Below are positions 7,920 through 18,168 of a stretch of DNA of 64,000 bases, piece after piece. The notes beneath the pieces were generated by a model that ran no database searches, was not told the DNA's origin, and saw only the letters and a list, made by a program, of their open reading frames with translations. The position numbers and the translations under genes are program-made. This DNA is from Bradyrhizobium sp. WSM1417 (GTDB lineage: Bacteria; Pseudomonadota; Alphaproteobacteria; Rhizobiales; Xanthobacteraceae): positions 7,861,831 through 7,925,830 of the forward strand of contig NZ_KI911783.1 of assembly GCF_000515415.1 (NCBI RefSeq), given 5' to 3'. The stretch's first letter is position 1, and each line of letters begins with the position of its first letter.

Positions 7920-8402
7920 CTAACCGCCGTTCGCACGCATCGGCACGAAAGCACTGGCGGTGATGGCGTAGACGTCCTCGCCGCGCTGGTTGGTGCCGGT
8001 GGTGCGCGCGGTCAGGATGCCCCAGCCGGGTCGCGAGGCGGAGCTGCGCTTGTCGATGACGACGTTGACGTAGGTGACGATGTCGCCGGCGAGCACCGGC
8101 CTGATCCAGCGCAGGTCGCGAAAGCCCGGCGACGGACCCCACACCGCGACCTCCTCCCCGCGCGAGGCGGCTTCCCGCGCCAGACGCTGGCCGTCGGCGA
8201 CAAGCAGGCTCATGCAGGCTGAGCCGACATGCCAGCCCGAGGCCGCGAGCCCGCCAAACAGCGAGTTCTTGCCCTCCTCCTCGTCGAGGTGAAAACGCTG
8301 CGGATCGAACTTTGCGGCGAATGTCTTGATCGACTCGGCCGTGAACGTATAGGCGCCGATCTCGCGGCGATGCCCAATCTCGATCTCCTCGAAAAACGGC
8401 AT
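7920..8402 (-). CDS. MaoC-like hotdog-fold dehydratase/hydratase, second of pair
   Basis: The product is 160 residues from MPFFEEIEIG. It has the MaoC-type pattern: FAAKFDPQRFHLDEE near the front, where Asp and His form the usual hydratase site, then FGGLAASGWHVGSACMSL and a terminal strand set. MaoC proteins hydrate or dehydrate enoyl-CoA-type thioesters; the substrate is not readable here. Its ATG overlaps the TGA of the 8402-8854 gene by one base (TGATG), so translation is coupled. The two products are paralogs and probably form a heteromer. Confidence 0.85.
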   Translation of the reverse strand: MPFFEEIEIGHRREIGAYTFTAESIKTFAAKFDPQRFHLDEEEGKNSLFGGLAASGWHVGSACMSLLVADGQRLAREAASRGEEVAVWGPSPGFRDLRWIRPVLAGDIVTYVNVVIDKRSSASRPGWGILTARTTGTNQRGEDVYAITASAFVPMRANGG

Positions 8403-8854
8403 CAGACCGCCCCCTCGCGCCGCTTGATCAGGATCGGCGAGGTCATCTCGCACAGCGCATCACCCCTGGCGTTACGCACAGTGCATTTGAACTTGACGAT
8501 GCCGAGCTCCGGGCGGCTCTTCGAGGTGCGGGCCTCCAGCACGTCGACGTCGAGCATGAGGTCGTCGCCGGGCCTGAGCGGCGACAACCAGCGCACCTCA
8601 TCGACGCCGGGAGATCCCAGCGAAGCGGCGCGGGTAATGAAGCCGTCGGCCATCATCCGCATCATCAGCGAACAGAGATGCCAGCCCGAGCCGGACAGGC
8701 CGCGCAGCATGCTTTTGCTGGCGGCCTCCTCGTCGAGGTGCATCGGCTGCGGATCGAACTCGGCGGCAAAGGCCACGATCTCGTCGCGCGTGACATGGCG
8801 CGGGCCGAATGTTCCGAACCGGCCGGGCGGGAAATCTTCGAAGGTCAGGGTCAT
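8402..8854 (-). CDS. MaoC-like hotdog-fold dehydratase/hydratase, first of pair
   Basis: The product is 150 residues from MTLTFEDFPP at 8854; the longer frame upstream is not family-like. Key motif FAAEFDPQPMHLDEE carries the Asp/His hydratase pair, followed by LSGSGWHLCSLMMR. It is co-directional and overlaps the second MaoC gene by one base. Paired single-domain MaoC proteins act as heterodimeric hydratases in several alphaproteobacterial acyl-CoA pathways; applying that here is inference. No other acyl-CoA genes are nearby. Confidence 0.85.
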   Translation of the reverse strand: MTLTFEDFPPGRFGTFGPRHVTRDEIVAFAAEFDPQPMHLDEEAASKSMLRGLSGSGWHLCSLMMRMMADGFITRAASLGSPGVDEVRWLSPLRPGDDLMLDVDVLEARTSKSRPELGIVKFKCTVRNARGDALCEMTSPILIKRREGAV

Positions 8855-9032
8855 CTTGGGAAAGGTTTGAGGGAATGACAGATTGTGGCCGCACTTTGCG
8901 GCAATCTCAACCCGCCGGCCCGCATGGCTCGTGCTACATTCGGCGCGCCGGCGTCGATCTTGAGTCGGATCGATCAGGGGCCACGATCCATTTGCAAAGC
9001 CCGACAACACCTGAATTGCCCTGGGGAGAGCA

Positions 9033-9329
9033 ATGTTTTCATTCAGCGACCTGTTTCAATGGGACCGCTTCATCACGCCGACGATCATCAAGACCTTCTA
9101 CTGGCTGGTGATCGCGCTGATCTGCCTGTTCGGCCTCTCCGGCATCTTCTCCGGCCTCGCGATGATGGCAATCAGCCCGTTCGGCGGCTTCCTGATGCTG
9201 CTGTCGTCGATCGCGAGCGTCGTCGTCGGAATCGTGTTCTCGCGCATCATCGCGGAGCTGATCCTGATCATCTTCCGGATCAACGAGCATCTCGGCGCGA
9301 TCAGAGATCAGGGCGGCGGGGTACGGTGA
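9033..9329 (+). CDS. DUF4282-like small membrane protein
   Basis: The product is 98 residues, beginning MFSFSDLFQWDRFITP, with two hydrophobic helices (about 20-47 and 52-78) and a polar tail containing RINEHL. The F..FD/RFITP start followed by two helices and an IIFRINEHL end matches DUF4282. GGGGAGAGCA precedes the ATG. It is an inner-membrane protein of unknown function, convergent with ychF. Confidence 0.78.
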   Translation: MFSFSDLFQWDRFITPTIIKTFYWLVIALICLFGLSGIFSGLAMMAISPFGGFLMLLSSIASVVVGIVFSRIIAELILIIFRINEHLGAIRDQGGGVR

Positions 9330-9336
9330 GGCTTCC

Positions 9337-9363
9337 GTGTCCCGGACGGTGCGTCCGGGGCAC
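9337..9363. terminator. Bidirectional hairpin between convergent genes
   Basis: An 11-bp stem with one G-T wobble (9337-9347 with 9353-9363, loop 5 bases) lies between the stop of the DUF4282 gene at 9329 and the ychF stop at 9377. No long U-run is present, so termination is plausible but not certain. Confidence 0.5.
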
Positions 9364-9376
9364 GAACTCCAGAATC

Positions 9377-10474
9377 TTACGTATTGAACCTGAAATGCAT
9401 CACGTCGCCGTCGGCGACGACGTATTCCTTGCCTTCGAGGCGGAGCTTGCCCGCATCGCGGGCGCCGGCTTCGCCGCCGAGCGCGACGTAGTCCTCATAC
9501 GCGATGGTCTCGGCGCGGATAAAACCCTTCTCGAAGTCGGTGTGGATCACACCGGCCGCGCCCGGCGCCTTGGTGCCGCGATAGATGGTCCAGGCGCGCG
9601 CTTCCTTCGGGCCCACCGTGAAATAGGTGATGAGGTCGAGCAGCGTGTAGCCGGCGCGGATCAGGCGATCGAGGCCGGCCTCTTCGAGACCCAGCGTCTC
9701 CAGGAAGTCGGCGCGTTCGTCACGTGAGATGGTGGCGATCTCGGATTCGATTTTTGCCGAGATGACGACGGCAATGGCGCCCTCCTTGGCAGCCTGGTCC
9801 TGCACCGCCTTCGAGAACGAATTGCCAGTCGCGGCCGAGCCTTCCTCGACGTTGCAGACGTAGAGCACGGGCTTGGACGATAGCAGGCCGAGCATCCCGA
9901 AGGCGCGCTCCTCCTCGGCCTTGCGTTCGACGAGGCGCGCAGGCTTGCCCTCGCGCAGCAGCACCAGGGTGCGATTGACGAGGTCGAGCTGCTCCTTGGC
10001 GTCCTTGTCGTTGCCCTTGGCCTTCTTGGACAGATTGTCGACGCGCTTTTCGAGGCTGTCGAGATCGGCGAGCATCAGTTCGGTCTCGATGGTCTCGATG
10101 TCGGCGAGCGGGGCGATCTTGCCCTCGACATGGGTGATGTCGGAATCCTCGAAGCAGCGCACGACATGCGCGATGGCGTCGACCTCGCGGATGTTGGCGA
10201 GGAATTGGTTGCCGAGGCCTTCACCCTTGGACGCGCCGCGCACGAGGCCAGCGATATCCACGAAGGTCAGCCGGGTCGGGATGATCTGGCCCGACTTGGC
10301 GATCGCTGCGAGCTTGTCGAGCCGCGGATCCGGCACCGCGACCTCGCCGACATTCGGCTCGATCGTGCAGAACGGATAGTTCGCCGCCTGCGCCGCGGCC
10401 GTCTCGGTCAGCGCGTTGAACAAGGTCGATTTGCCGACATTGGGCAATCCGACGATCCCGCATTTAAATCCCAC
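9377..10474 (-). CDS. ychF: Redox-regulated ATPase YchF (Obg-family P-loop protein)
   Basis: The product is 365 residues, the normal family length. Walker [10 protein letters not shown] is at residues 9-17, followed by [10 protein letters not shown], the [20 protein letters not shown] switch region and a C-terminal TGS-like domain ending in FRFN. The usual GTPase NKxD motif reads NVEE here, as expected for YchF, which prefers ATP. YchF associates with ribosomes and modulates stress and translation. It is co-directional with pth and only 5 bases apart from it, a widely conserved pairing that also joins rplY upstream. Confidence 0.97.
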   Translation of the reverse strand: MGFKCGIVGLPNVGKSTLFNALTETAAAQAANYPFCTIEPNVGEVAVPDPRLDKLAAIAKSGQIIPTRLTFVDIAGLVRGASKGEGLGNQFLANIREVDAIAHVVRCFEDSDITHVEGKIAPLADIETIETELMLADLDSLEKRVDNLSKKAKGNDKDAKEQLDLVNRTLVLLREGKPARLVERKAEEERAFGMLGLLSSKPVLYVCNVEEGSAATGNSFSKAVQDQAAKEGAIAVVISAKIESEIATISRDERADFLETLGLEEAGLDRLIRAGYTLLDLITYFTVGPKEARAWTIYRGTKAPGAAGVIHTDFEKGFIRAETIAYEDYVALGGEAGARDAGKLRLEGKEYVVADGDVMHFRFNT

Positions 10475-10479
10475 GAGCG

Positions 10480-11085
10480 TTAATCCTTGCCGTTGTCGTC
10501 CTTGGTCAAAAATCCCTTCGCCTGCATGGCGAGGTGCACCCTGTTGGCGAAGGTCGCGTCCGTGCCTTTGGCAACCAATGCCGCGTGCTCGGCCACCGCG
10601 TCGCAGAGCGTCGCCACCCAGTCGTTGTCGGCTTTGGCGAAGTCCGACAGCACATGGCCGTGCACCAATTCCTTGACGCCGGGATGACCGATACCGAGCC
10701 GCACTCGGCGGTAGTCGTTGCCGATATGGGCGGAGATCGAGCGCAGGCCGTTGTGGCCGGCGATGCCGCCGCCGATCTTCACCCGCACCTTGCCCGGCGG
10801 CAATTCGAGCTCGTCATGGAATACGGTGACGTCGCCCGTCGCGATCTTGAAGAAGCTTGCCGCTTCCTGAACGCTGCGGCCGGACTCGTTCATGTAGGTC
10901 ATCGGCTTGAGCAGGATCACGCGCTCGGTGCCGAGCGTGCCTTCCGAGGTCTCGCCCTGAAACCTGCGGCGCCAGGGCGCGAAACCATGACGCCGCGCGA
11001 TCTCGTCGACGGCCATGAAGCCGACATTGTGCCGGTTACGTGCGAATTTCGGGCCGGGATTGCCGAGCCCAACAAACAGTCGCAT
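10480..11085 (-). CDS. pth: Peptidyl-tRNA hydrolase
   Basis: The product is 201 residues. It starts [20 protein letters not shown], with the catalytic His at residue 19 in the NRHNVGF motif; [15 protein letters not shown] and [11 protein letters not shown] are the other signature blocks. The enzyme frees peptides from prematurely released peptidyl-tRNA. It lies between rplY (58 bases upstream, with a strong hairpin in the gap) and ychF (5 bases downstream), the standard rplY-pth-ychF run. The C-terminal 20 residues are a basic, family-variable tail. Confidence 0.97.
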   Translation of the reverse strand: MRLFVGLGNPGPKFARNRHNVGFMAVDEIARRHGFAPWRRRFQGETSEGTLGTERVILLKPMTYMNESGRSVQEAASFFKIATGDVTVFHDELELPPGKVRVKIGGGIAGHNGLRSISAHIGNDYRRVRLGIGHPGVKELVHGHVLSDFAKADNDWVATLCDAVAEHAALVAKGTDATFANRVHLAMQAKGFLTKDDNGKD

Positions 11086-11106
11086 GACGCGGCGCGCCCC
11101 TCGCTC

Positions 11107-11131
11107 GGCGCGCGGTCAGGGACCGCGCGCC
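11107..11131. other. Strong intercistronic hairpin between rplY and pth
   Basis: Perfect 11-bp stem GGCGCGCGGTC / GACCGCGCGCC with a 3-base loop. No U-run follows on the minus strand, so full termination is unlikely; it could stabilise the rplY 3' end or cause partial attenuation before pth. Confidence 0.6.
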
Positions 11132-11143
11132 AGCTTTGAGAGA

Positions 11144-11863
11144 TTACTTCTTCTTGTCGCCGCCGGCGGGAGCCTTGGCAGCCGGGGCCTTGGCAGCCGC
11201 TGCCGGAGCAGCAGCACCAGCAGCCGGAGCGGCACCAGCCGCCGGAGCCGCAGCACCCGCAGCAGGAGCAGCAGCCGCGGCCTTCAGCTCTTCGGCGTAG
11301 CCGGACGGCGGCACGATGGTGACGAGGGTCGCGTCCTCGGCGGTCAGCGCCTTCACGCCGGCCGGCAGCTTGATGTCGGAGAGATGCAGCGAGTGGCCGA
11401 TCTCGAGCGAACCGACGTCGGCCTCGATGAACTGCGGGATGTTCTCCACGCCGCACTCGAGCTCGATCGCGTGCGCAACGATGTTCACGGCGCCGCCGCG
11501 CTTCACGCCGGGCGAACCTTCGGCCTTCACCACGTGCAAGGGAACGCTGATGCGGATGGTGGCGCCTTCGCCGAGCCGCATGAAGTCGACATGGATCGGG
11601 AAGTCCTTGACCGGATCGAGGTGGTAGTCGCGCGGAATCACGCGGTGCTTGTTGCCTTCGAGGTCGATGTCGACCAGCGTGGTCAGGAACCGGCCGGCGA
11701 GGATGCGCGAGCGCAGTTCGCGATCGTCAACCGAGATGGTCAGCGGGGGCTGGTTGTTGCCATAGATCACTCCGGGCACTCTCCCGGCGCGACGCTCAGC
11801 CCGGGCGGCCCCCTTGCCGCTCTTCGGACGTGCGGTCGCCTTCAATTCCTTGACGGTCGCCAT
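11144..11863 (-). CDS. rplY: 50S ribosomal protein L25/general stress protein Ctc
   Basis: The product is 239 residues from MATVKELKATARPK at 11863. The N-terminal L25 domain (about 5-95) binds 5S rRNA and contains GRVPGVIYGNNQPP. A C-terminal TL5/Ctc beta domain spans about 100-190. An Ala/Pro-rich low-complexity tail with repeated PAAGAA units and a lysine-rich end (GGDKKK) follows, a common alphaproteobacterial addition. It is the first gene of the rplY-pth-ychF run. The ORF can be opened 8 codons earlier but that start lacks family support. Confidence 0.96.
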   Translation of the reverse strand: MATVKELKATARPKSGKGAARAERRAGRVPGVIYGNNQPPLTISVDDRELRSRILAGRFLTTLVDIDLEGNKHRVIPRDYHLDPVKDFPIHVDFMRLGEGATIRISVPLHVVKAEGSPGVKRGGAVNIVAHAIELECGVENIPQFIEADVGSLEIGHSLHLSDIKLPAGVKALTAEDATLVTIVPPSGYAEELKAAAAAPAAGAAAPAAGAAPAAGAAAPAAAAKAPAAKAPAGGDKKK

Positions 11864-12046
11864 AACGTTAAGTCCTTGTTTTTGCAAAAGTTAATGGGCC
11901 GCAGCGCGGCCCATGGCATACGCCGCAGCAAGCCTCCAGGGGTGCGGGGGCTGCGGACGTGGCGGGCTTTTACCCGGAAGACGCGGAAATGACAAGGAGA
12001 ATGGGCCGCCGGGCGGAACCCGATCGCCCGGACGGAGCCGGCAGAA

Positions 12047-12298
12047 TTACCCGCCGAGCTTGGCCTCTAGCGCCGCGATGCGCGCCTTCAGAGCCTCGTT
12101 CTCCTCACGCGCCAAGCGCGCCATGTCCTTGACCGCCTCGAACTCCTCGCGCTTGACCAGGTCCATGTCGCGCAGAAATTTTTCGGCCTGGGTGCGCATC
12201 ACCGTGTCGAACTCGCGCTTGACGCCCTGCGCGGCACCGGCGGCGTCGTTCATCAGGCGGCCGATCTCGTCGAAAAACCGGTTGTTGGTCTGGGTCAT
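12047..12298 (-). CDS. UbiK-type accessory factor (BMFP domain)
   Basis: The product is 83 residues. It begins MTQTNNRFFDEIGRLMNDAAG and ends in a coiled coil, EENEALKARIAALEAKL, the BMFP/YqiC layout. UbiK helps assemble the ubiquinone biosynthesis complex in gammaproteobacteria; in alphaproteobacteria the same domain is usual but its role is inferred. The start is chosen by family alignment; GGAGACCG lies just upstream. It is a lone gene facing the dienelactone hydrolase gene. Confidence 0.88.
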   Translation of the reverse strand: MTQTNNRFFDEIGRLMNDAAGAAQGVKREFDTVMRTQAEKFLRDMDLVKREEFEAVKDMARLAREENEALKARIAALEAKLGG

Positions 12299-12466
12299 GT
12301 CGGTCTCCTGGCGGCTTTCGATGAACTCTGCGCGAACGCGCGGGAAGACAATGGCAATCCGTTTGGGCCGGTTCAAGGGCCGATCGGCGGTATCCTTGTC
12401 ATGCCCCGGTTTCCTTGCAATCGTATTGAACGTCCCTGCATAAGAAGAATCACAAAGGCGCTCGAG

Positions 12467-13198
12467 ATGATCGACCAGCAGATCGCGATCCCCACCAAGG
12501 ACGGTCACACCGCAACCTTCATCAGCCATCCCGAACGCGGCGGGCCGTTTCCGGTCATCCTGTTCTACATGGACGCGCCGGCGATCCGCGAAGAGCTGCG
12601 CGACATGGCGCGCCGGCTCGCGACATCGGGCTATTACGTGATGCTGCCGAACCTCTATTACCGGTCCGGGGTGATGGAGCTCGGCGCGCTGCCGGCCGAT
12701 CCGAACGCGCCGGAGCGCAAGCGCATGTTCGCGCTGATGGGATCGCTCACGATCCCCATGATCATGGACGACACGCGGGCACTGCTCACCTATGCCGAGG
12801 GTCAGGCGGCCGCGAACACCAAACTGATCGGCACTGTCGGCTACTGCATGAGTGGCCGCTACGCGGTCAACGCCGCCACGCATTTCCCCGATCGCGTCAA
12901 GGCCGCCGCCTCGGTCTACGGCACGCAGCTCGCAACCGACCAGGACGATAGCCCGCATCTCGCGGCAGCCAAGACCAAGGCCGAACTCTACTTCGCCTGC
13001 GCCGAGACCGACATCTACGCACCCGCCGAAATCATCGAGAAGGTGAAGCAGGGCATGAGCGGCGCCAAAGCCGAAGTCGAGATCTATCCCGGCACCCATC
13101 ACGGCTTCGCCTTCCCCAAGCGTCCGGTCTACGACCGCGACGCTGCCGAGCGGCATTGGGAGCGTCTGCTGGCGCTCTATCGCCGCAATCTCGTGTGA
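12467..13198 (+). CDS. Dienelactone hydrolase family protein
   Basis: The product is 243 residues from MIDQQIAIPTKDG; a longer in-frame start (12401) is not supported. It is an alpha/beta hydrolase. The nucleophile motif is GYCMSGR (Cys as in dienelactone hydrolases), with an acid in AETDIYAPAE and the His in GTHHGFAFP. Such enzymes open lactone or ester substrates; the specific substrate is unknown. Divergent from the ubiK-like gene and followed by a repeat element. Confidence 0.9.
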   Translation: MIDQQIAIPTKDGHTATFISHPERGGPFPVILFYMDAPAIREELRDMARRLATSGYYVMLPNLYYRSGVMELGALPADPNAPERKRMFALMGSLTIPMIMDDTRALLTYAEGQAAANTKLIGTVGYCMSGRYAVNAATHFPDRVKAAASVYGTQLATDQDDSPHLAAAKTKAELYFACAETDIYAPAEIIEKVKQGMSGAKAEVEIYPGTHHGFAFPKRPVYDRDAAERHWERLLALYRRNLV

Positions 13199-13232
13199 GC
13201 AGGATGGATCAGCGCATCCGCGGACTCGGTGC

Positions 13233-13350
13233 ACCTCTCCCGCTTGCGGGGGAGGTCGGCGCAAAGCGCCGGGTGGGGGCTCTCTCCTCACTGGGAGTCT
13301 TTCGGCGGAAACACCCTCTCCCCTACCCTCTCCCGCAGGCGGGAGAGGGG
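13233..13350. repeat. Dispersed intergenic repeat, class B, copy 2
   Basis: Arms CCTCTCCCGCTTGCGGGGGA and CCCTCTCCCGCAGGCGGGAG flank a variable centre. It shares the CTCTCCC...GCGGGAGAGG design of the copies at 7173-7312 and 30908-31073 and lies between the dienelactone hydrolase gene and lgt. Confidence 0.75.
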
Positions 13351-13404
13351 ACGCAGCTCCGTCGGGGCCGCAGCTTGCCCTCCAGTCTCTAGAAGCAAGG
13401 CGCG

Positions 13405-14250
13405 ATGCCCTTTCTCCTCATCGACTTCCCCGCCTTCAAGCCGATCGCGATCGAGATCGGTCCGTTCGCGATCCGCTGGTATGCGCTGGCCTATATCTGC
13501 GGAATCGTGTTCGGTTGGCTCTATGCGCGTTCGCTCCTGAAGAAAGAGGGGCTGTGGGGCGGCCCGGCGCCGATGTCGCTGCTGCAGATCGACGACTTCA
13601 TTCTGTGGGTCACCCTCGGCATCATCCTCGGCGGCCGCACCGGCTATGTGCTGTTCTACAATCTGCCTTTCTTCTTCGATCATCCCGCCGCGATCTTCAG
13701 GTTGTGGGAAGGCGGAATGTCCTTCCACGGCGGCTTTCTCGGCTGCGTCGTGGCGGTGATGTGGTTCGCCTATCGCAACGGCATCTCGATCCTGTCGCTC
13801 GGCGACATCACCACCGCCGTTGCTCCGGTCGGGTTGCTGCTCGGACGCATCGCCAACTTCATCAATGGCGAATTATGGGGCCGCGCCGCCGACCCGGAGC
13901 TGCCCTGGGCGATGATCTTCCCCAACGATCCCACCCAGCTGCCGCGCCATCCGAGCCAGCTCTACGAGGCCGGCATGGAGGGCATTTTGCTGTTCACGGT
14001 GCTCGCGATCATGATCCGCTTCGGCGCCCTGAAACGGCCCGGTATGATCCTCGGCGCCTTCATCCTGATCTATGGTCTGAGCCGGATTGCCGGCGAGCAT
14101 TTCCGCGAACCGGACGTCCAACTCGGCTTCCTCTGGGGCGGATTAACCATGGGCATGCTGTTGTCGATCCCGATGCTTATTGTGGGCGGCATACTTATTG
14201 TATTGGCAGTGAGGCGCGGTGCGCCGAAGCCCGCAGGGGCTATTCGTTAA
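13405..14250 (+). CDS. lgt: Prolipoprotein diacylglyceryl transferase
   Basis: The product is 281 residues with about seven membrane helices. Signatures seen are WY.LAYICG near residue 28, HGGFLG, the Lgt motif [14 protein letters not shown] and HPSQLYE. It transfers diacylglyceryl from phosphatidylglycerol to the lipobox Cys of prolipoproteins in the inner membrane. First gene of a run with midA (21 bases downstream) and pgeF. A lipoprotein candidate is encoded shortly after (16268) and the signal peptidase lspA at 53077. Confidence 0.97.
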   Translation: MPFLLIDFPAFKPIAIEIGPFAIRWYALAYICGIVFGWLYARSLLKKEGLWGGPAPMSLLQIDDFILWVTLGIILGGRTGYVLFYNLPFFFDHPAAIFRLWEGGMSFHGGFLGCVVAVMWFAYRNGISILSLGDITTAVAPVGLLLGRIANFINGELWGRAADPELPWAMIFPNDPTQLPRHPSQLYEAGMEGILLFTVLAIMIRFGALKRPGMILGAFILIYGLSRIAGEHFREPDVQLGFLWGGLTMGMLLSIPMLIVGGILIVLAVRRGAPKPAGAIR

Positions 14251-14271
14251 TTCCTTTTGAGAAGATAGGCC

Positions 14272-15390
14272 GTGACCGACCAGCCGTTACTCGACGAGAT
14301 CAAGGCGCTGATCAAATCCTCAGGCCCCATGCCGGTCTGGCGGTACATGGAACTGTGCCTGATGCATCCGCGCTATGGCTATTACGTCTCGCGCGATCCG
14401 TTGGGACGAGAAGGCGATTTCACCACCGCGCCCGAGGTGAGCCAGATGTTCGGCGAGCTCTTGGGCCTGTGGACTGCTTCGGTGTGGAAGCAGATGGGGT
14501 CGCCGCAATTCCTGCGGCTGATCGAGCTCGGCCCCGGCCGCGGCACCATGATGGCGGATGCGCTGCGCGCGCTCCGCGTGCTGCCGCCGCTCTACCAGGC
14601 GCTCCACATCCACATGGTCGAGGTCAATCCGGTCCTGCGCGAGCGGCAGAGTGCGACGCTGTCGGGCGTGCGCAACATCGCCTGGCACGACAGCATCGAC
14701 GACGTGCCCGAGGGACCGAGCATCATCCTCGCCAACGAATATTTCGACGTGCTGCCGATCCATCAGATGGTCCGTCACGAGAACGGCTGGCACGAGCGCG
14801 TGATCGAAGTCGACGCCAACGGAAAACTTCAATTCGGCGCGGCGGCCGAGCCGACGCCGCGCTTCGAGGTGCTGCTGCCGCCTCTGGTGCGCGCCGCGCC
14901 CGTCGGGGCCGTGTTCGAATGGCGGCCCGATGCGGAGATCATGAAGCTCGCCAGCCGCGTGCGCGACCAGGACGGCGCGGCGCTGATCATCGACTACGGC
15001 CATCTGCGCAGCGATGCCGGCGACACCTTCCAGGCGATCGCGCGCCACACCTTCACCGATCCCCTGAAGGCGCCGGGCCAGGCCGACGTCACGGCCCATG
15101 TCGACTTCCAGGCGCTCGCGCGCGGGGCGGAGGACGTCGGCGCCCGCGTGCACGGGCCGGTGACGCAGGGTGATTTCCTCAAACGCGTCGGCATCGAGAC
15201 CCGTGCAGCCGCCTTGATGCAGAAGGCGGCGCCCGACGTTGCCACCGACATTTCGATCGCGCTCAAGCGCCTGACCGAAACCGGGCGCAGCGGCATGGGT
15301 TCGATGTTCAAGGTGCTCGGCATCTCCGAGCCGCGGCTGACGGGCCTTGCGGGCCTGAGCGATCTCGAACGCGGCGGAGACGATTCATGA
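14272..15390 (+). CDS. MidA/NDUFAF7-family SAM-dependent methyltransferase
   Basis: The product is 372 residues, starting with GTG at 14272 (MTDQPLLDEIKALIKSSG). Family blocks seen are PMPVWRYMELCLMHP, YGYYVSRDPLGREGDFTTAPEVSQMFGE (split in two here), ELGPGRGTMMAD as the SAM site and NEYFDVLPIHQ. In mitochondria the family methylates an arginine of a complex I subunit; the bacterial target is inferred. It overlaps pgeF by 4 bases (ATGA), indicating coupling. Confidence 0.93.
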   Translation: MTDQPLLDEIKALIKSSGPMPVWRYMELCLMHPRYGYYVSRDPLGREGDFTTAPEVSQMFGELLGLWTASVWKQMGSPQFLRLIELGPGRGTMMADALRALRVLPPLYQALHIHMVEVNPVLRERQSATLSGVRNIAWHDSIDDVPEGPSIILANEYFDVLPIHQMVRHENGWHERVIEVDANGKLQFGAAAEPTPRFEVLLPPLVRAAPVGAVFEWRPDAEIMKLASRVRDQDGAALIIDYGHLRSDAGDTFQAIARHTFTDPLKAPGQADVTAHVDFQALARGAEDVGARVHGPVTQGDFLKRVGIETRAAALMQKAAPDVATDISIALKRLTETGRSGMGSMFKVLGISEPRLTGLAGLSDLERGGDDS

Positions 15391-16154
15391 CGCTTGCCTC
15401 CTCGCTGCTGTCGGCGGTGCCGGGCCTGCGCCACGCCTTCTTCACCCGCGAGGGCGGCGTCTCGGGCGGCATTTACTCCGCGCTGAACGGCGGGCTCGGC
15501 TCCAACGACGATCAGGCCCTTGTCGCGGAGAACCGCCGCCGCATGGCCGAGCATGTCGGCGTCGCACCGGAACGCTTTCTCAGCCTGCACCAGATCCATT
15601 CGCCCGACGTGCTCGTGGCCGACGCTCCGTGGCCGAGCGGGCCGCGGCCAAAGGGCGATGCGCTGGTGACGAAGGTGCCCGGCATCGCGCTCGGCGTCTC
15701 CACCGCCGATTGTGGGCCCGTGCTGTTCGTCGATCCCGACGCGGGCGTGATCGGCGGCGCGCATGCCGGCTGGAAGGGCGCGCTCACCGGCGTGCTGGAG
15801 CAGACCATTTCGGCGATGGAAAAACTCGGCGCCTCGCGGAGCCGCATCATCGCCGCGATCGGCCCGCTGATCCGCCAGGACAGTTATGAAGTCGGCAATG
15901 AGTTCGTGGCGCGCTTCATCGAGGCGGATGCGGACAACGCGATGTTCTTCATCCCGTCGGTGCGCGAGGGCCACGCGATGTTCGACCTCGCCGGCTTCAT
16001 CCGGATGCGTCTGGAAGCCGCGGGCATTCTGATGATCGACGATCTCGGTCTGGACACCTACGCCGACGAACGCTTCTTCAGCTACCGCCGCTCGGTGCAT
16101 CGCAAGGAGCCGGATTACGGCCGCCACGTCCACGCGATTGCGCTCGAAGCGTGA
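15387..16154 (+). CDS. pgeF: Peptidoglycan editing factor PgeF (YfiH/laccase-like, copper/zinc site)
   Basis: The product is 255 residues from MTLASSLLSAVPG. Motifs are HAFFTREGGVS, LHQIHSPDV, the STADCGPVLF segment carrying the metal/catalytic Cys, and GAHAGWKGAL with the metal His. Family members remove mis-incorporated L-Ser from peptidoglycan precursors; earlier called polyphenol oxidase. Its start overlaps the stop of the methyltransferase gene by 4 bases. It closes the lgt-midA-pgeF run. Confidence 0.93.
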   Translation: MTLASSLLSAVPGLRHAFFTREGGVSGGIYSALNGGLGSNDDQALVAENRRRMAEHVGVAPERFLSLHQIHSPDVLVADAPWPSGPRPKGDALVTKVPGIALGVSTADCGPVLFVDPDAGVIGGAHAGWKGALTGVLEQTISAMEKLGASRSRIIAAIGPLIRQDSYEVGNEFVARFIEADADNAMFFIPSVREGHAMFDLAGFIRMRLEAAGILMIDDLGLDTYADERFFSYRRSVHRKEPDYGRHVHAIALEA

Positions 16155-16267
16155 ACACAAGAGCAACCCCGTGTCATTCCGGGGCTATGCCTGCGCGCGA
16201 TGACAGTGGGCTGTGGCGCACCCGCCCTAGACGTTAATGCGTTTTAACGATATCGCTGCCCTCCATA

Positions 16268-16888
16268 ATGAGGGACGCGTCATTCATCTTGCGCCGCGCG
16301 GGTTCGCGCGTGCTGGCGGTCATGCTGCTGACGGCTGCGACTGCGCTTGGCGGCTGCGCCGGCGGCGGTGGTGCCGCGAACTCCTATGCGATGGCGCCGA
16401 GCTCCGGGGCGACGGTCGCGTTCGAATCGATCGACGGGCCGCCGCCGCAAGTGTTCGACCGCATGGTCGGCGTGCTCGACAGCGAATCCAAGCTGCGCAG
16501 CCTGTCCGTGGTCTCCCGCGAGGGGACGGCTGCCTACCGCGTGCGCAGCTACCTCTCCGCCCAGATCGTGCGCGGCAAGACGGTGATCGCCTGGGTCTGG
16601 GACGTCTACGACGCCAACCAGCAGCGGGCGCTGCGCCTTTCCGGCGAGGAACCGACCGCGGCCAAGGGCGGCCGCGATGCTGGCCGGGATCCTTGGGGCG
16701 CTGCCGACGACCTCGTGCTGCGGAAGATCGCCCAAGCCGGATTCAGCGGACTTTCCAACATGATCAACGGCACGCCGGATGCGCCGGGCTCGGCTCCCGG
16801 CTTGCGCGGGCCGGCCGTGGCGAGCGTGATCCCGGAGGCTCCGGTGGGCGAGATGCCGGCCTCGGCTCTAGGCTATGCCGAGCGATAA
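16268..16888 (+). CDS. Putative lipoprotein of unknown function
   Basis: The product is 206 residues. A basic N-terminus and hydrophobic core lead to a lipobox ALGGC with Cys at about residue 30, then a Gly-rich linker, so it should be lipidated. The mature part has a mixed alpha/beta pattern (VFDRMVGVLDSESKLRSLSV, then VRSYLSAQIVRGKTVIAWVWDVYD), and the last 50 residues are low-complexity Pro/Gly/Ala. It lies 113 bases after pgeF. Function unknown. Confidence 0.82.
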   Translation: MRDASFILRRAGSRVLAVMLLTAATALGGCAGGGGAANSYAMAPSSGATVAFESIDGPPPQVFDRMVGVLDSESKLRSLSVVSREGTAAYRVRSYLSAQIVRGKTVIAWVWDVYDANQQRALRLSGEEPTAAKGGRDAGRDPWGAADDLVLRKIAQAGFSGLSNMINGTPDAPGSAPGLRGPAVASVIPEAPVGEMPASALGYAER

Positions 16889-17078
16889 CCCCCGCGAAAC
16901 CACGGTCCCAACTTCCGGCCAAACCGTTGGCCGGACTCGGGATTTCGCAGGGAAAACGTAGCGTCCCGGGTTGCCATTGCAGCCTCCGGCCTGATATTTC
17001 CTCGCCCGTCGTAACCGTGCTCCGTGGGTATCCGAGATGTTGAACATCGTGTCCAGCAAAGCGCGGGAGGAAGCGTCC

Positions 17079-18032
<954 letters not shown>

Positions 18033-18040
18033 CCTTCTTA

Positions 18041-18066
18041 CCTCGCCCCGCTTGCGAGGCGAGGGA
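18041..18066. repeat. Class B repeat fragment after prs
   Basis: CCTCGCCCCGCTTGCGAGGC followed by GAGGGA, a partial copy of the class B arm that can form a hairpin directly downstream of the prs stop. It may also serve as a terminator. Confidence 0.55.
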
Positions 18067-18168
18067 GTGCGAGCATCTACCGTCCCTTACGACGCCCCCC
18101 GGGTTGTTGCCAACGACCGCCCATGACATCATCCGAATCCCGAGTCATCTCTGCCCTCTGGATGCCCG

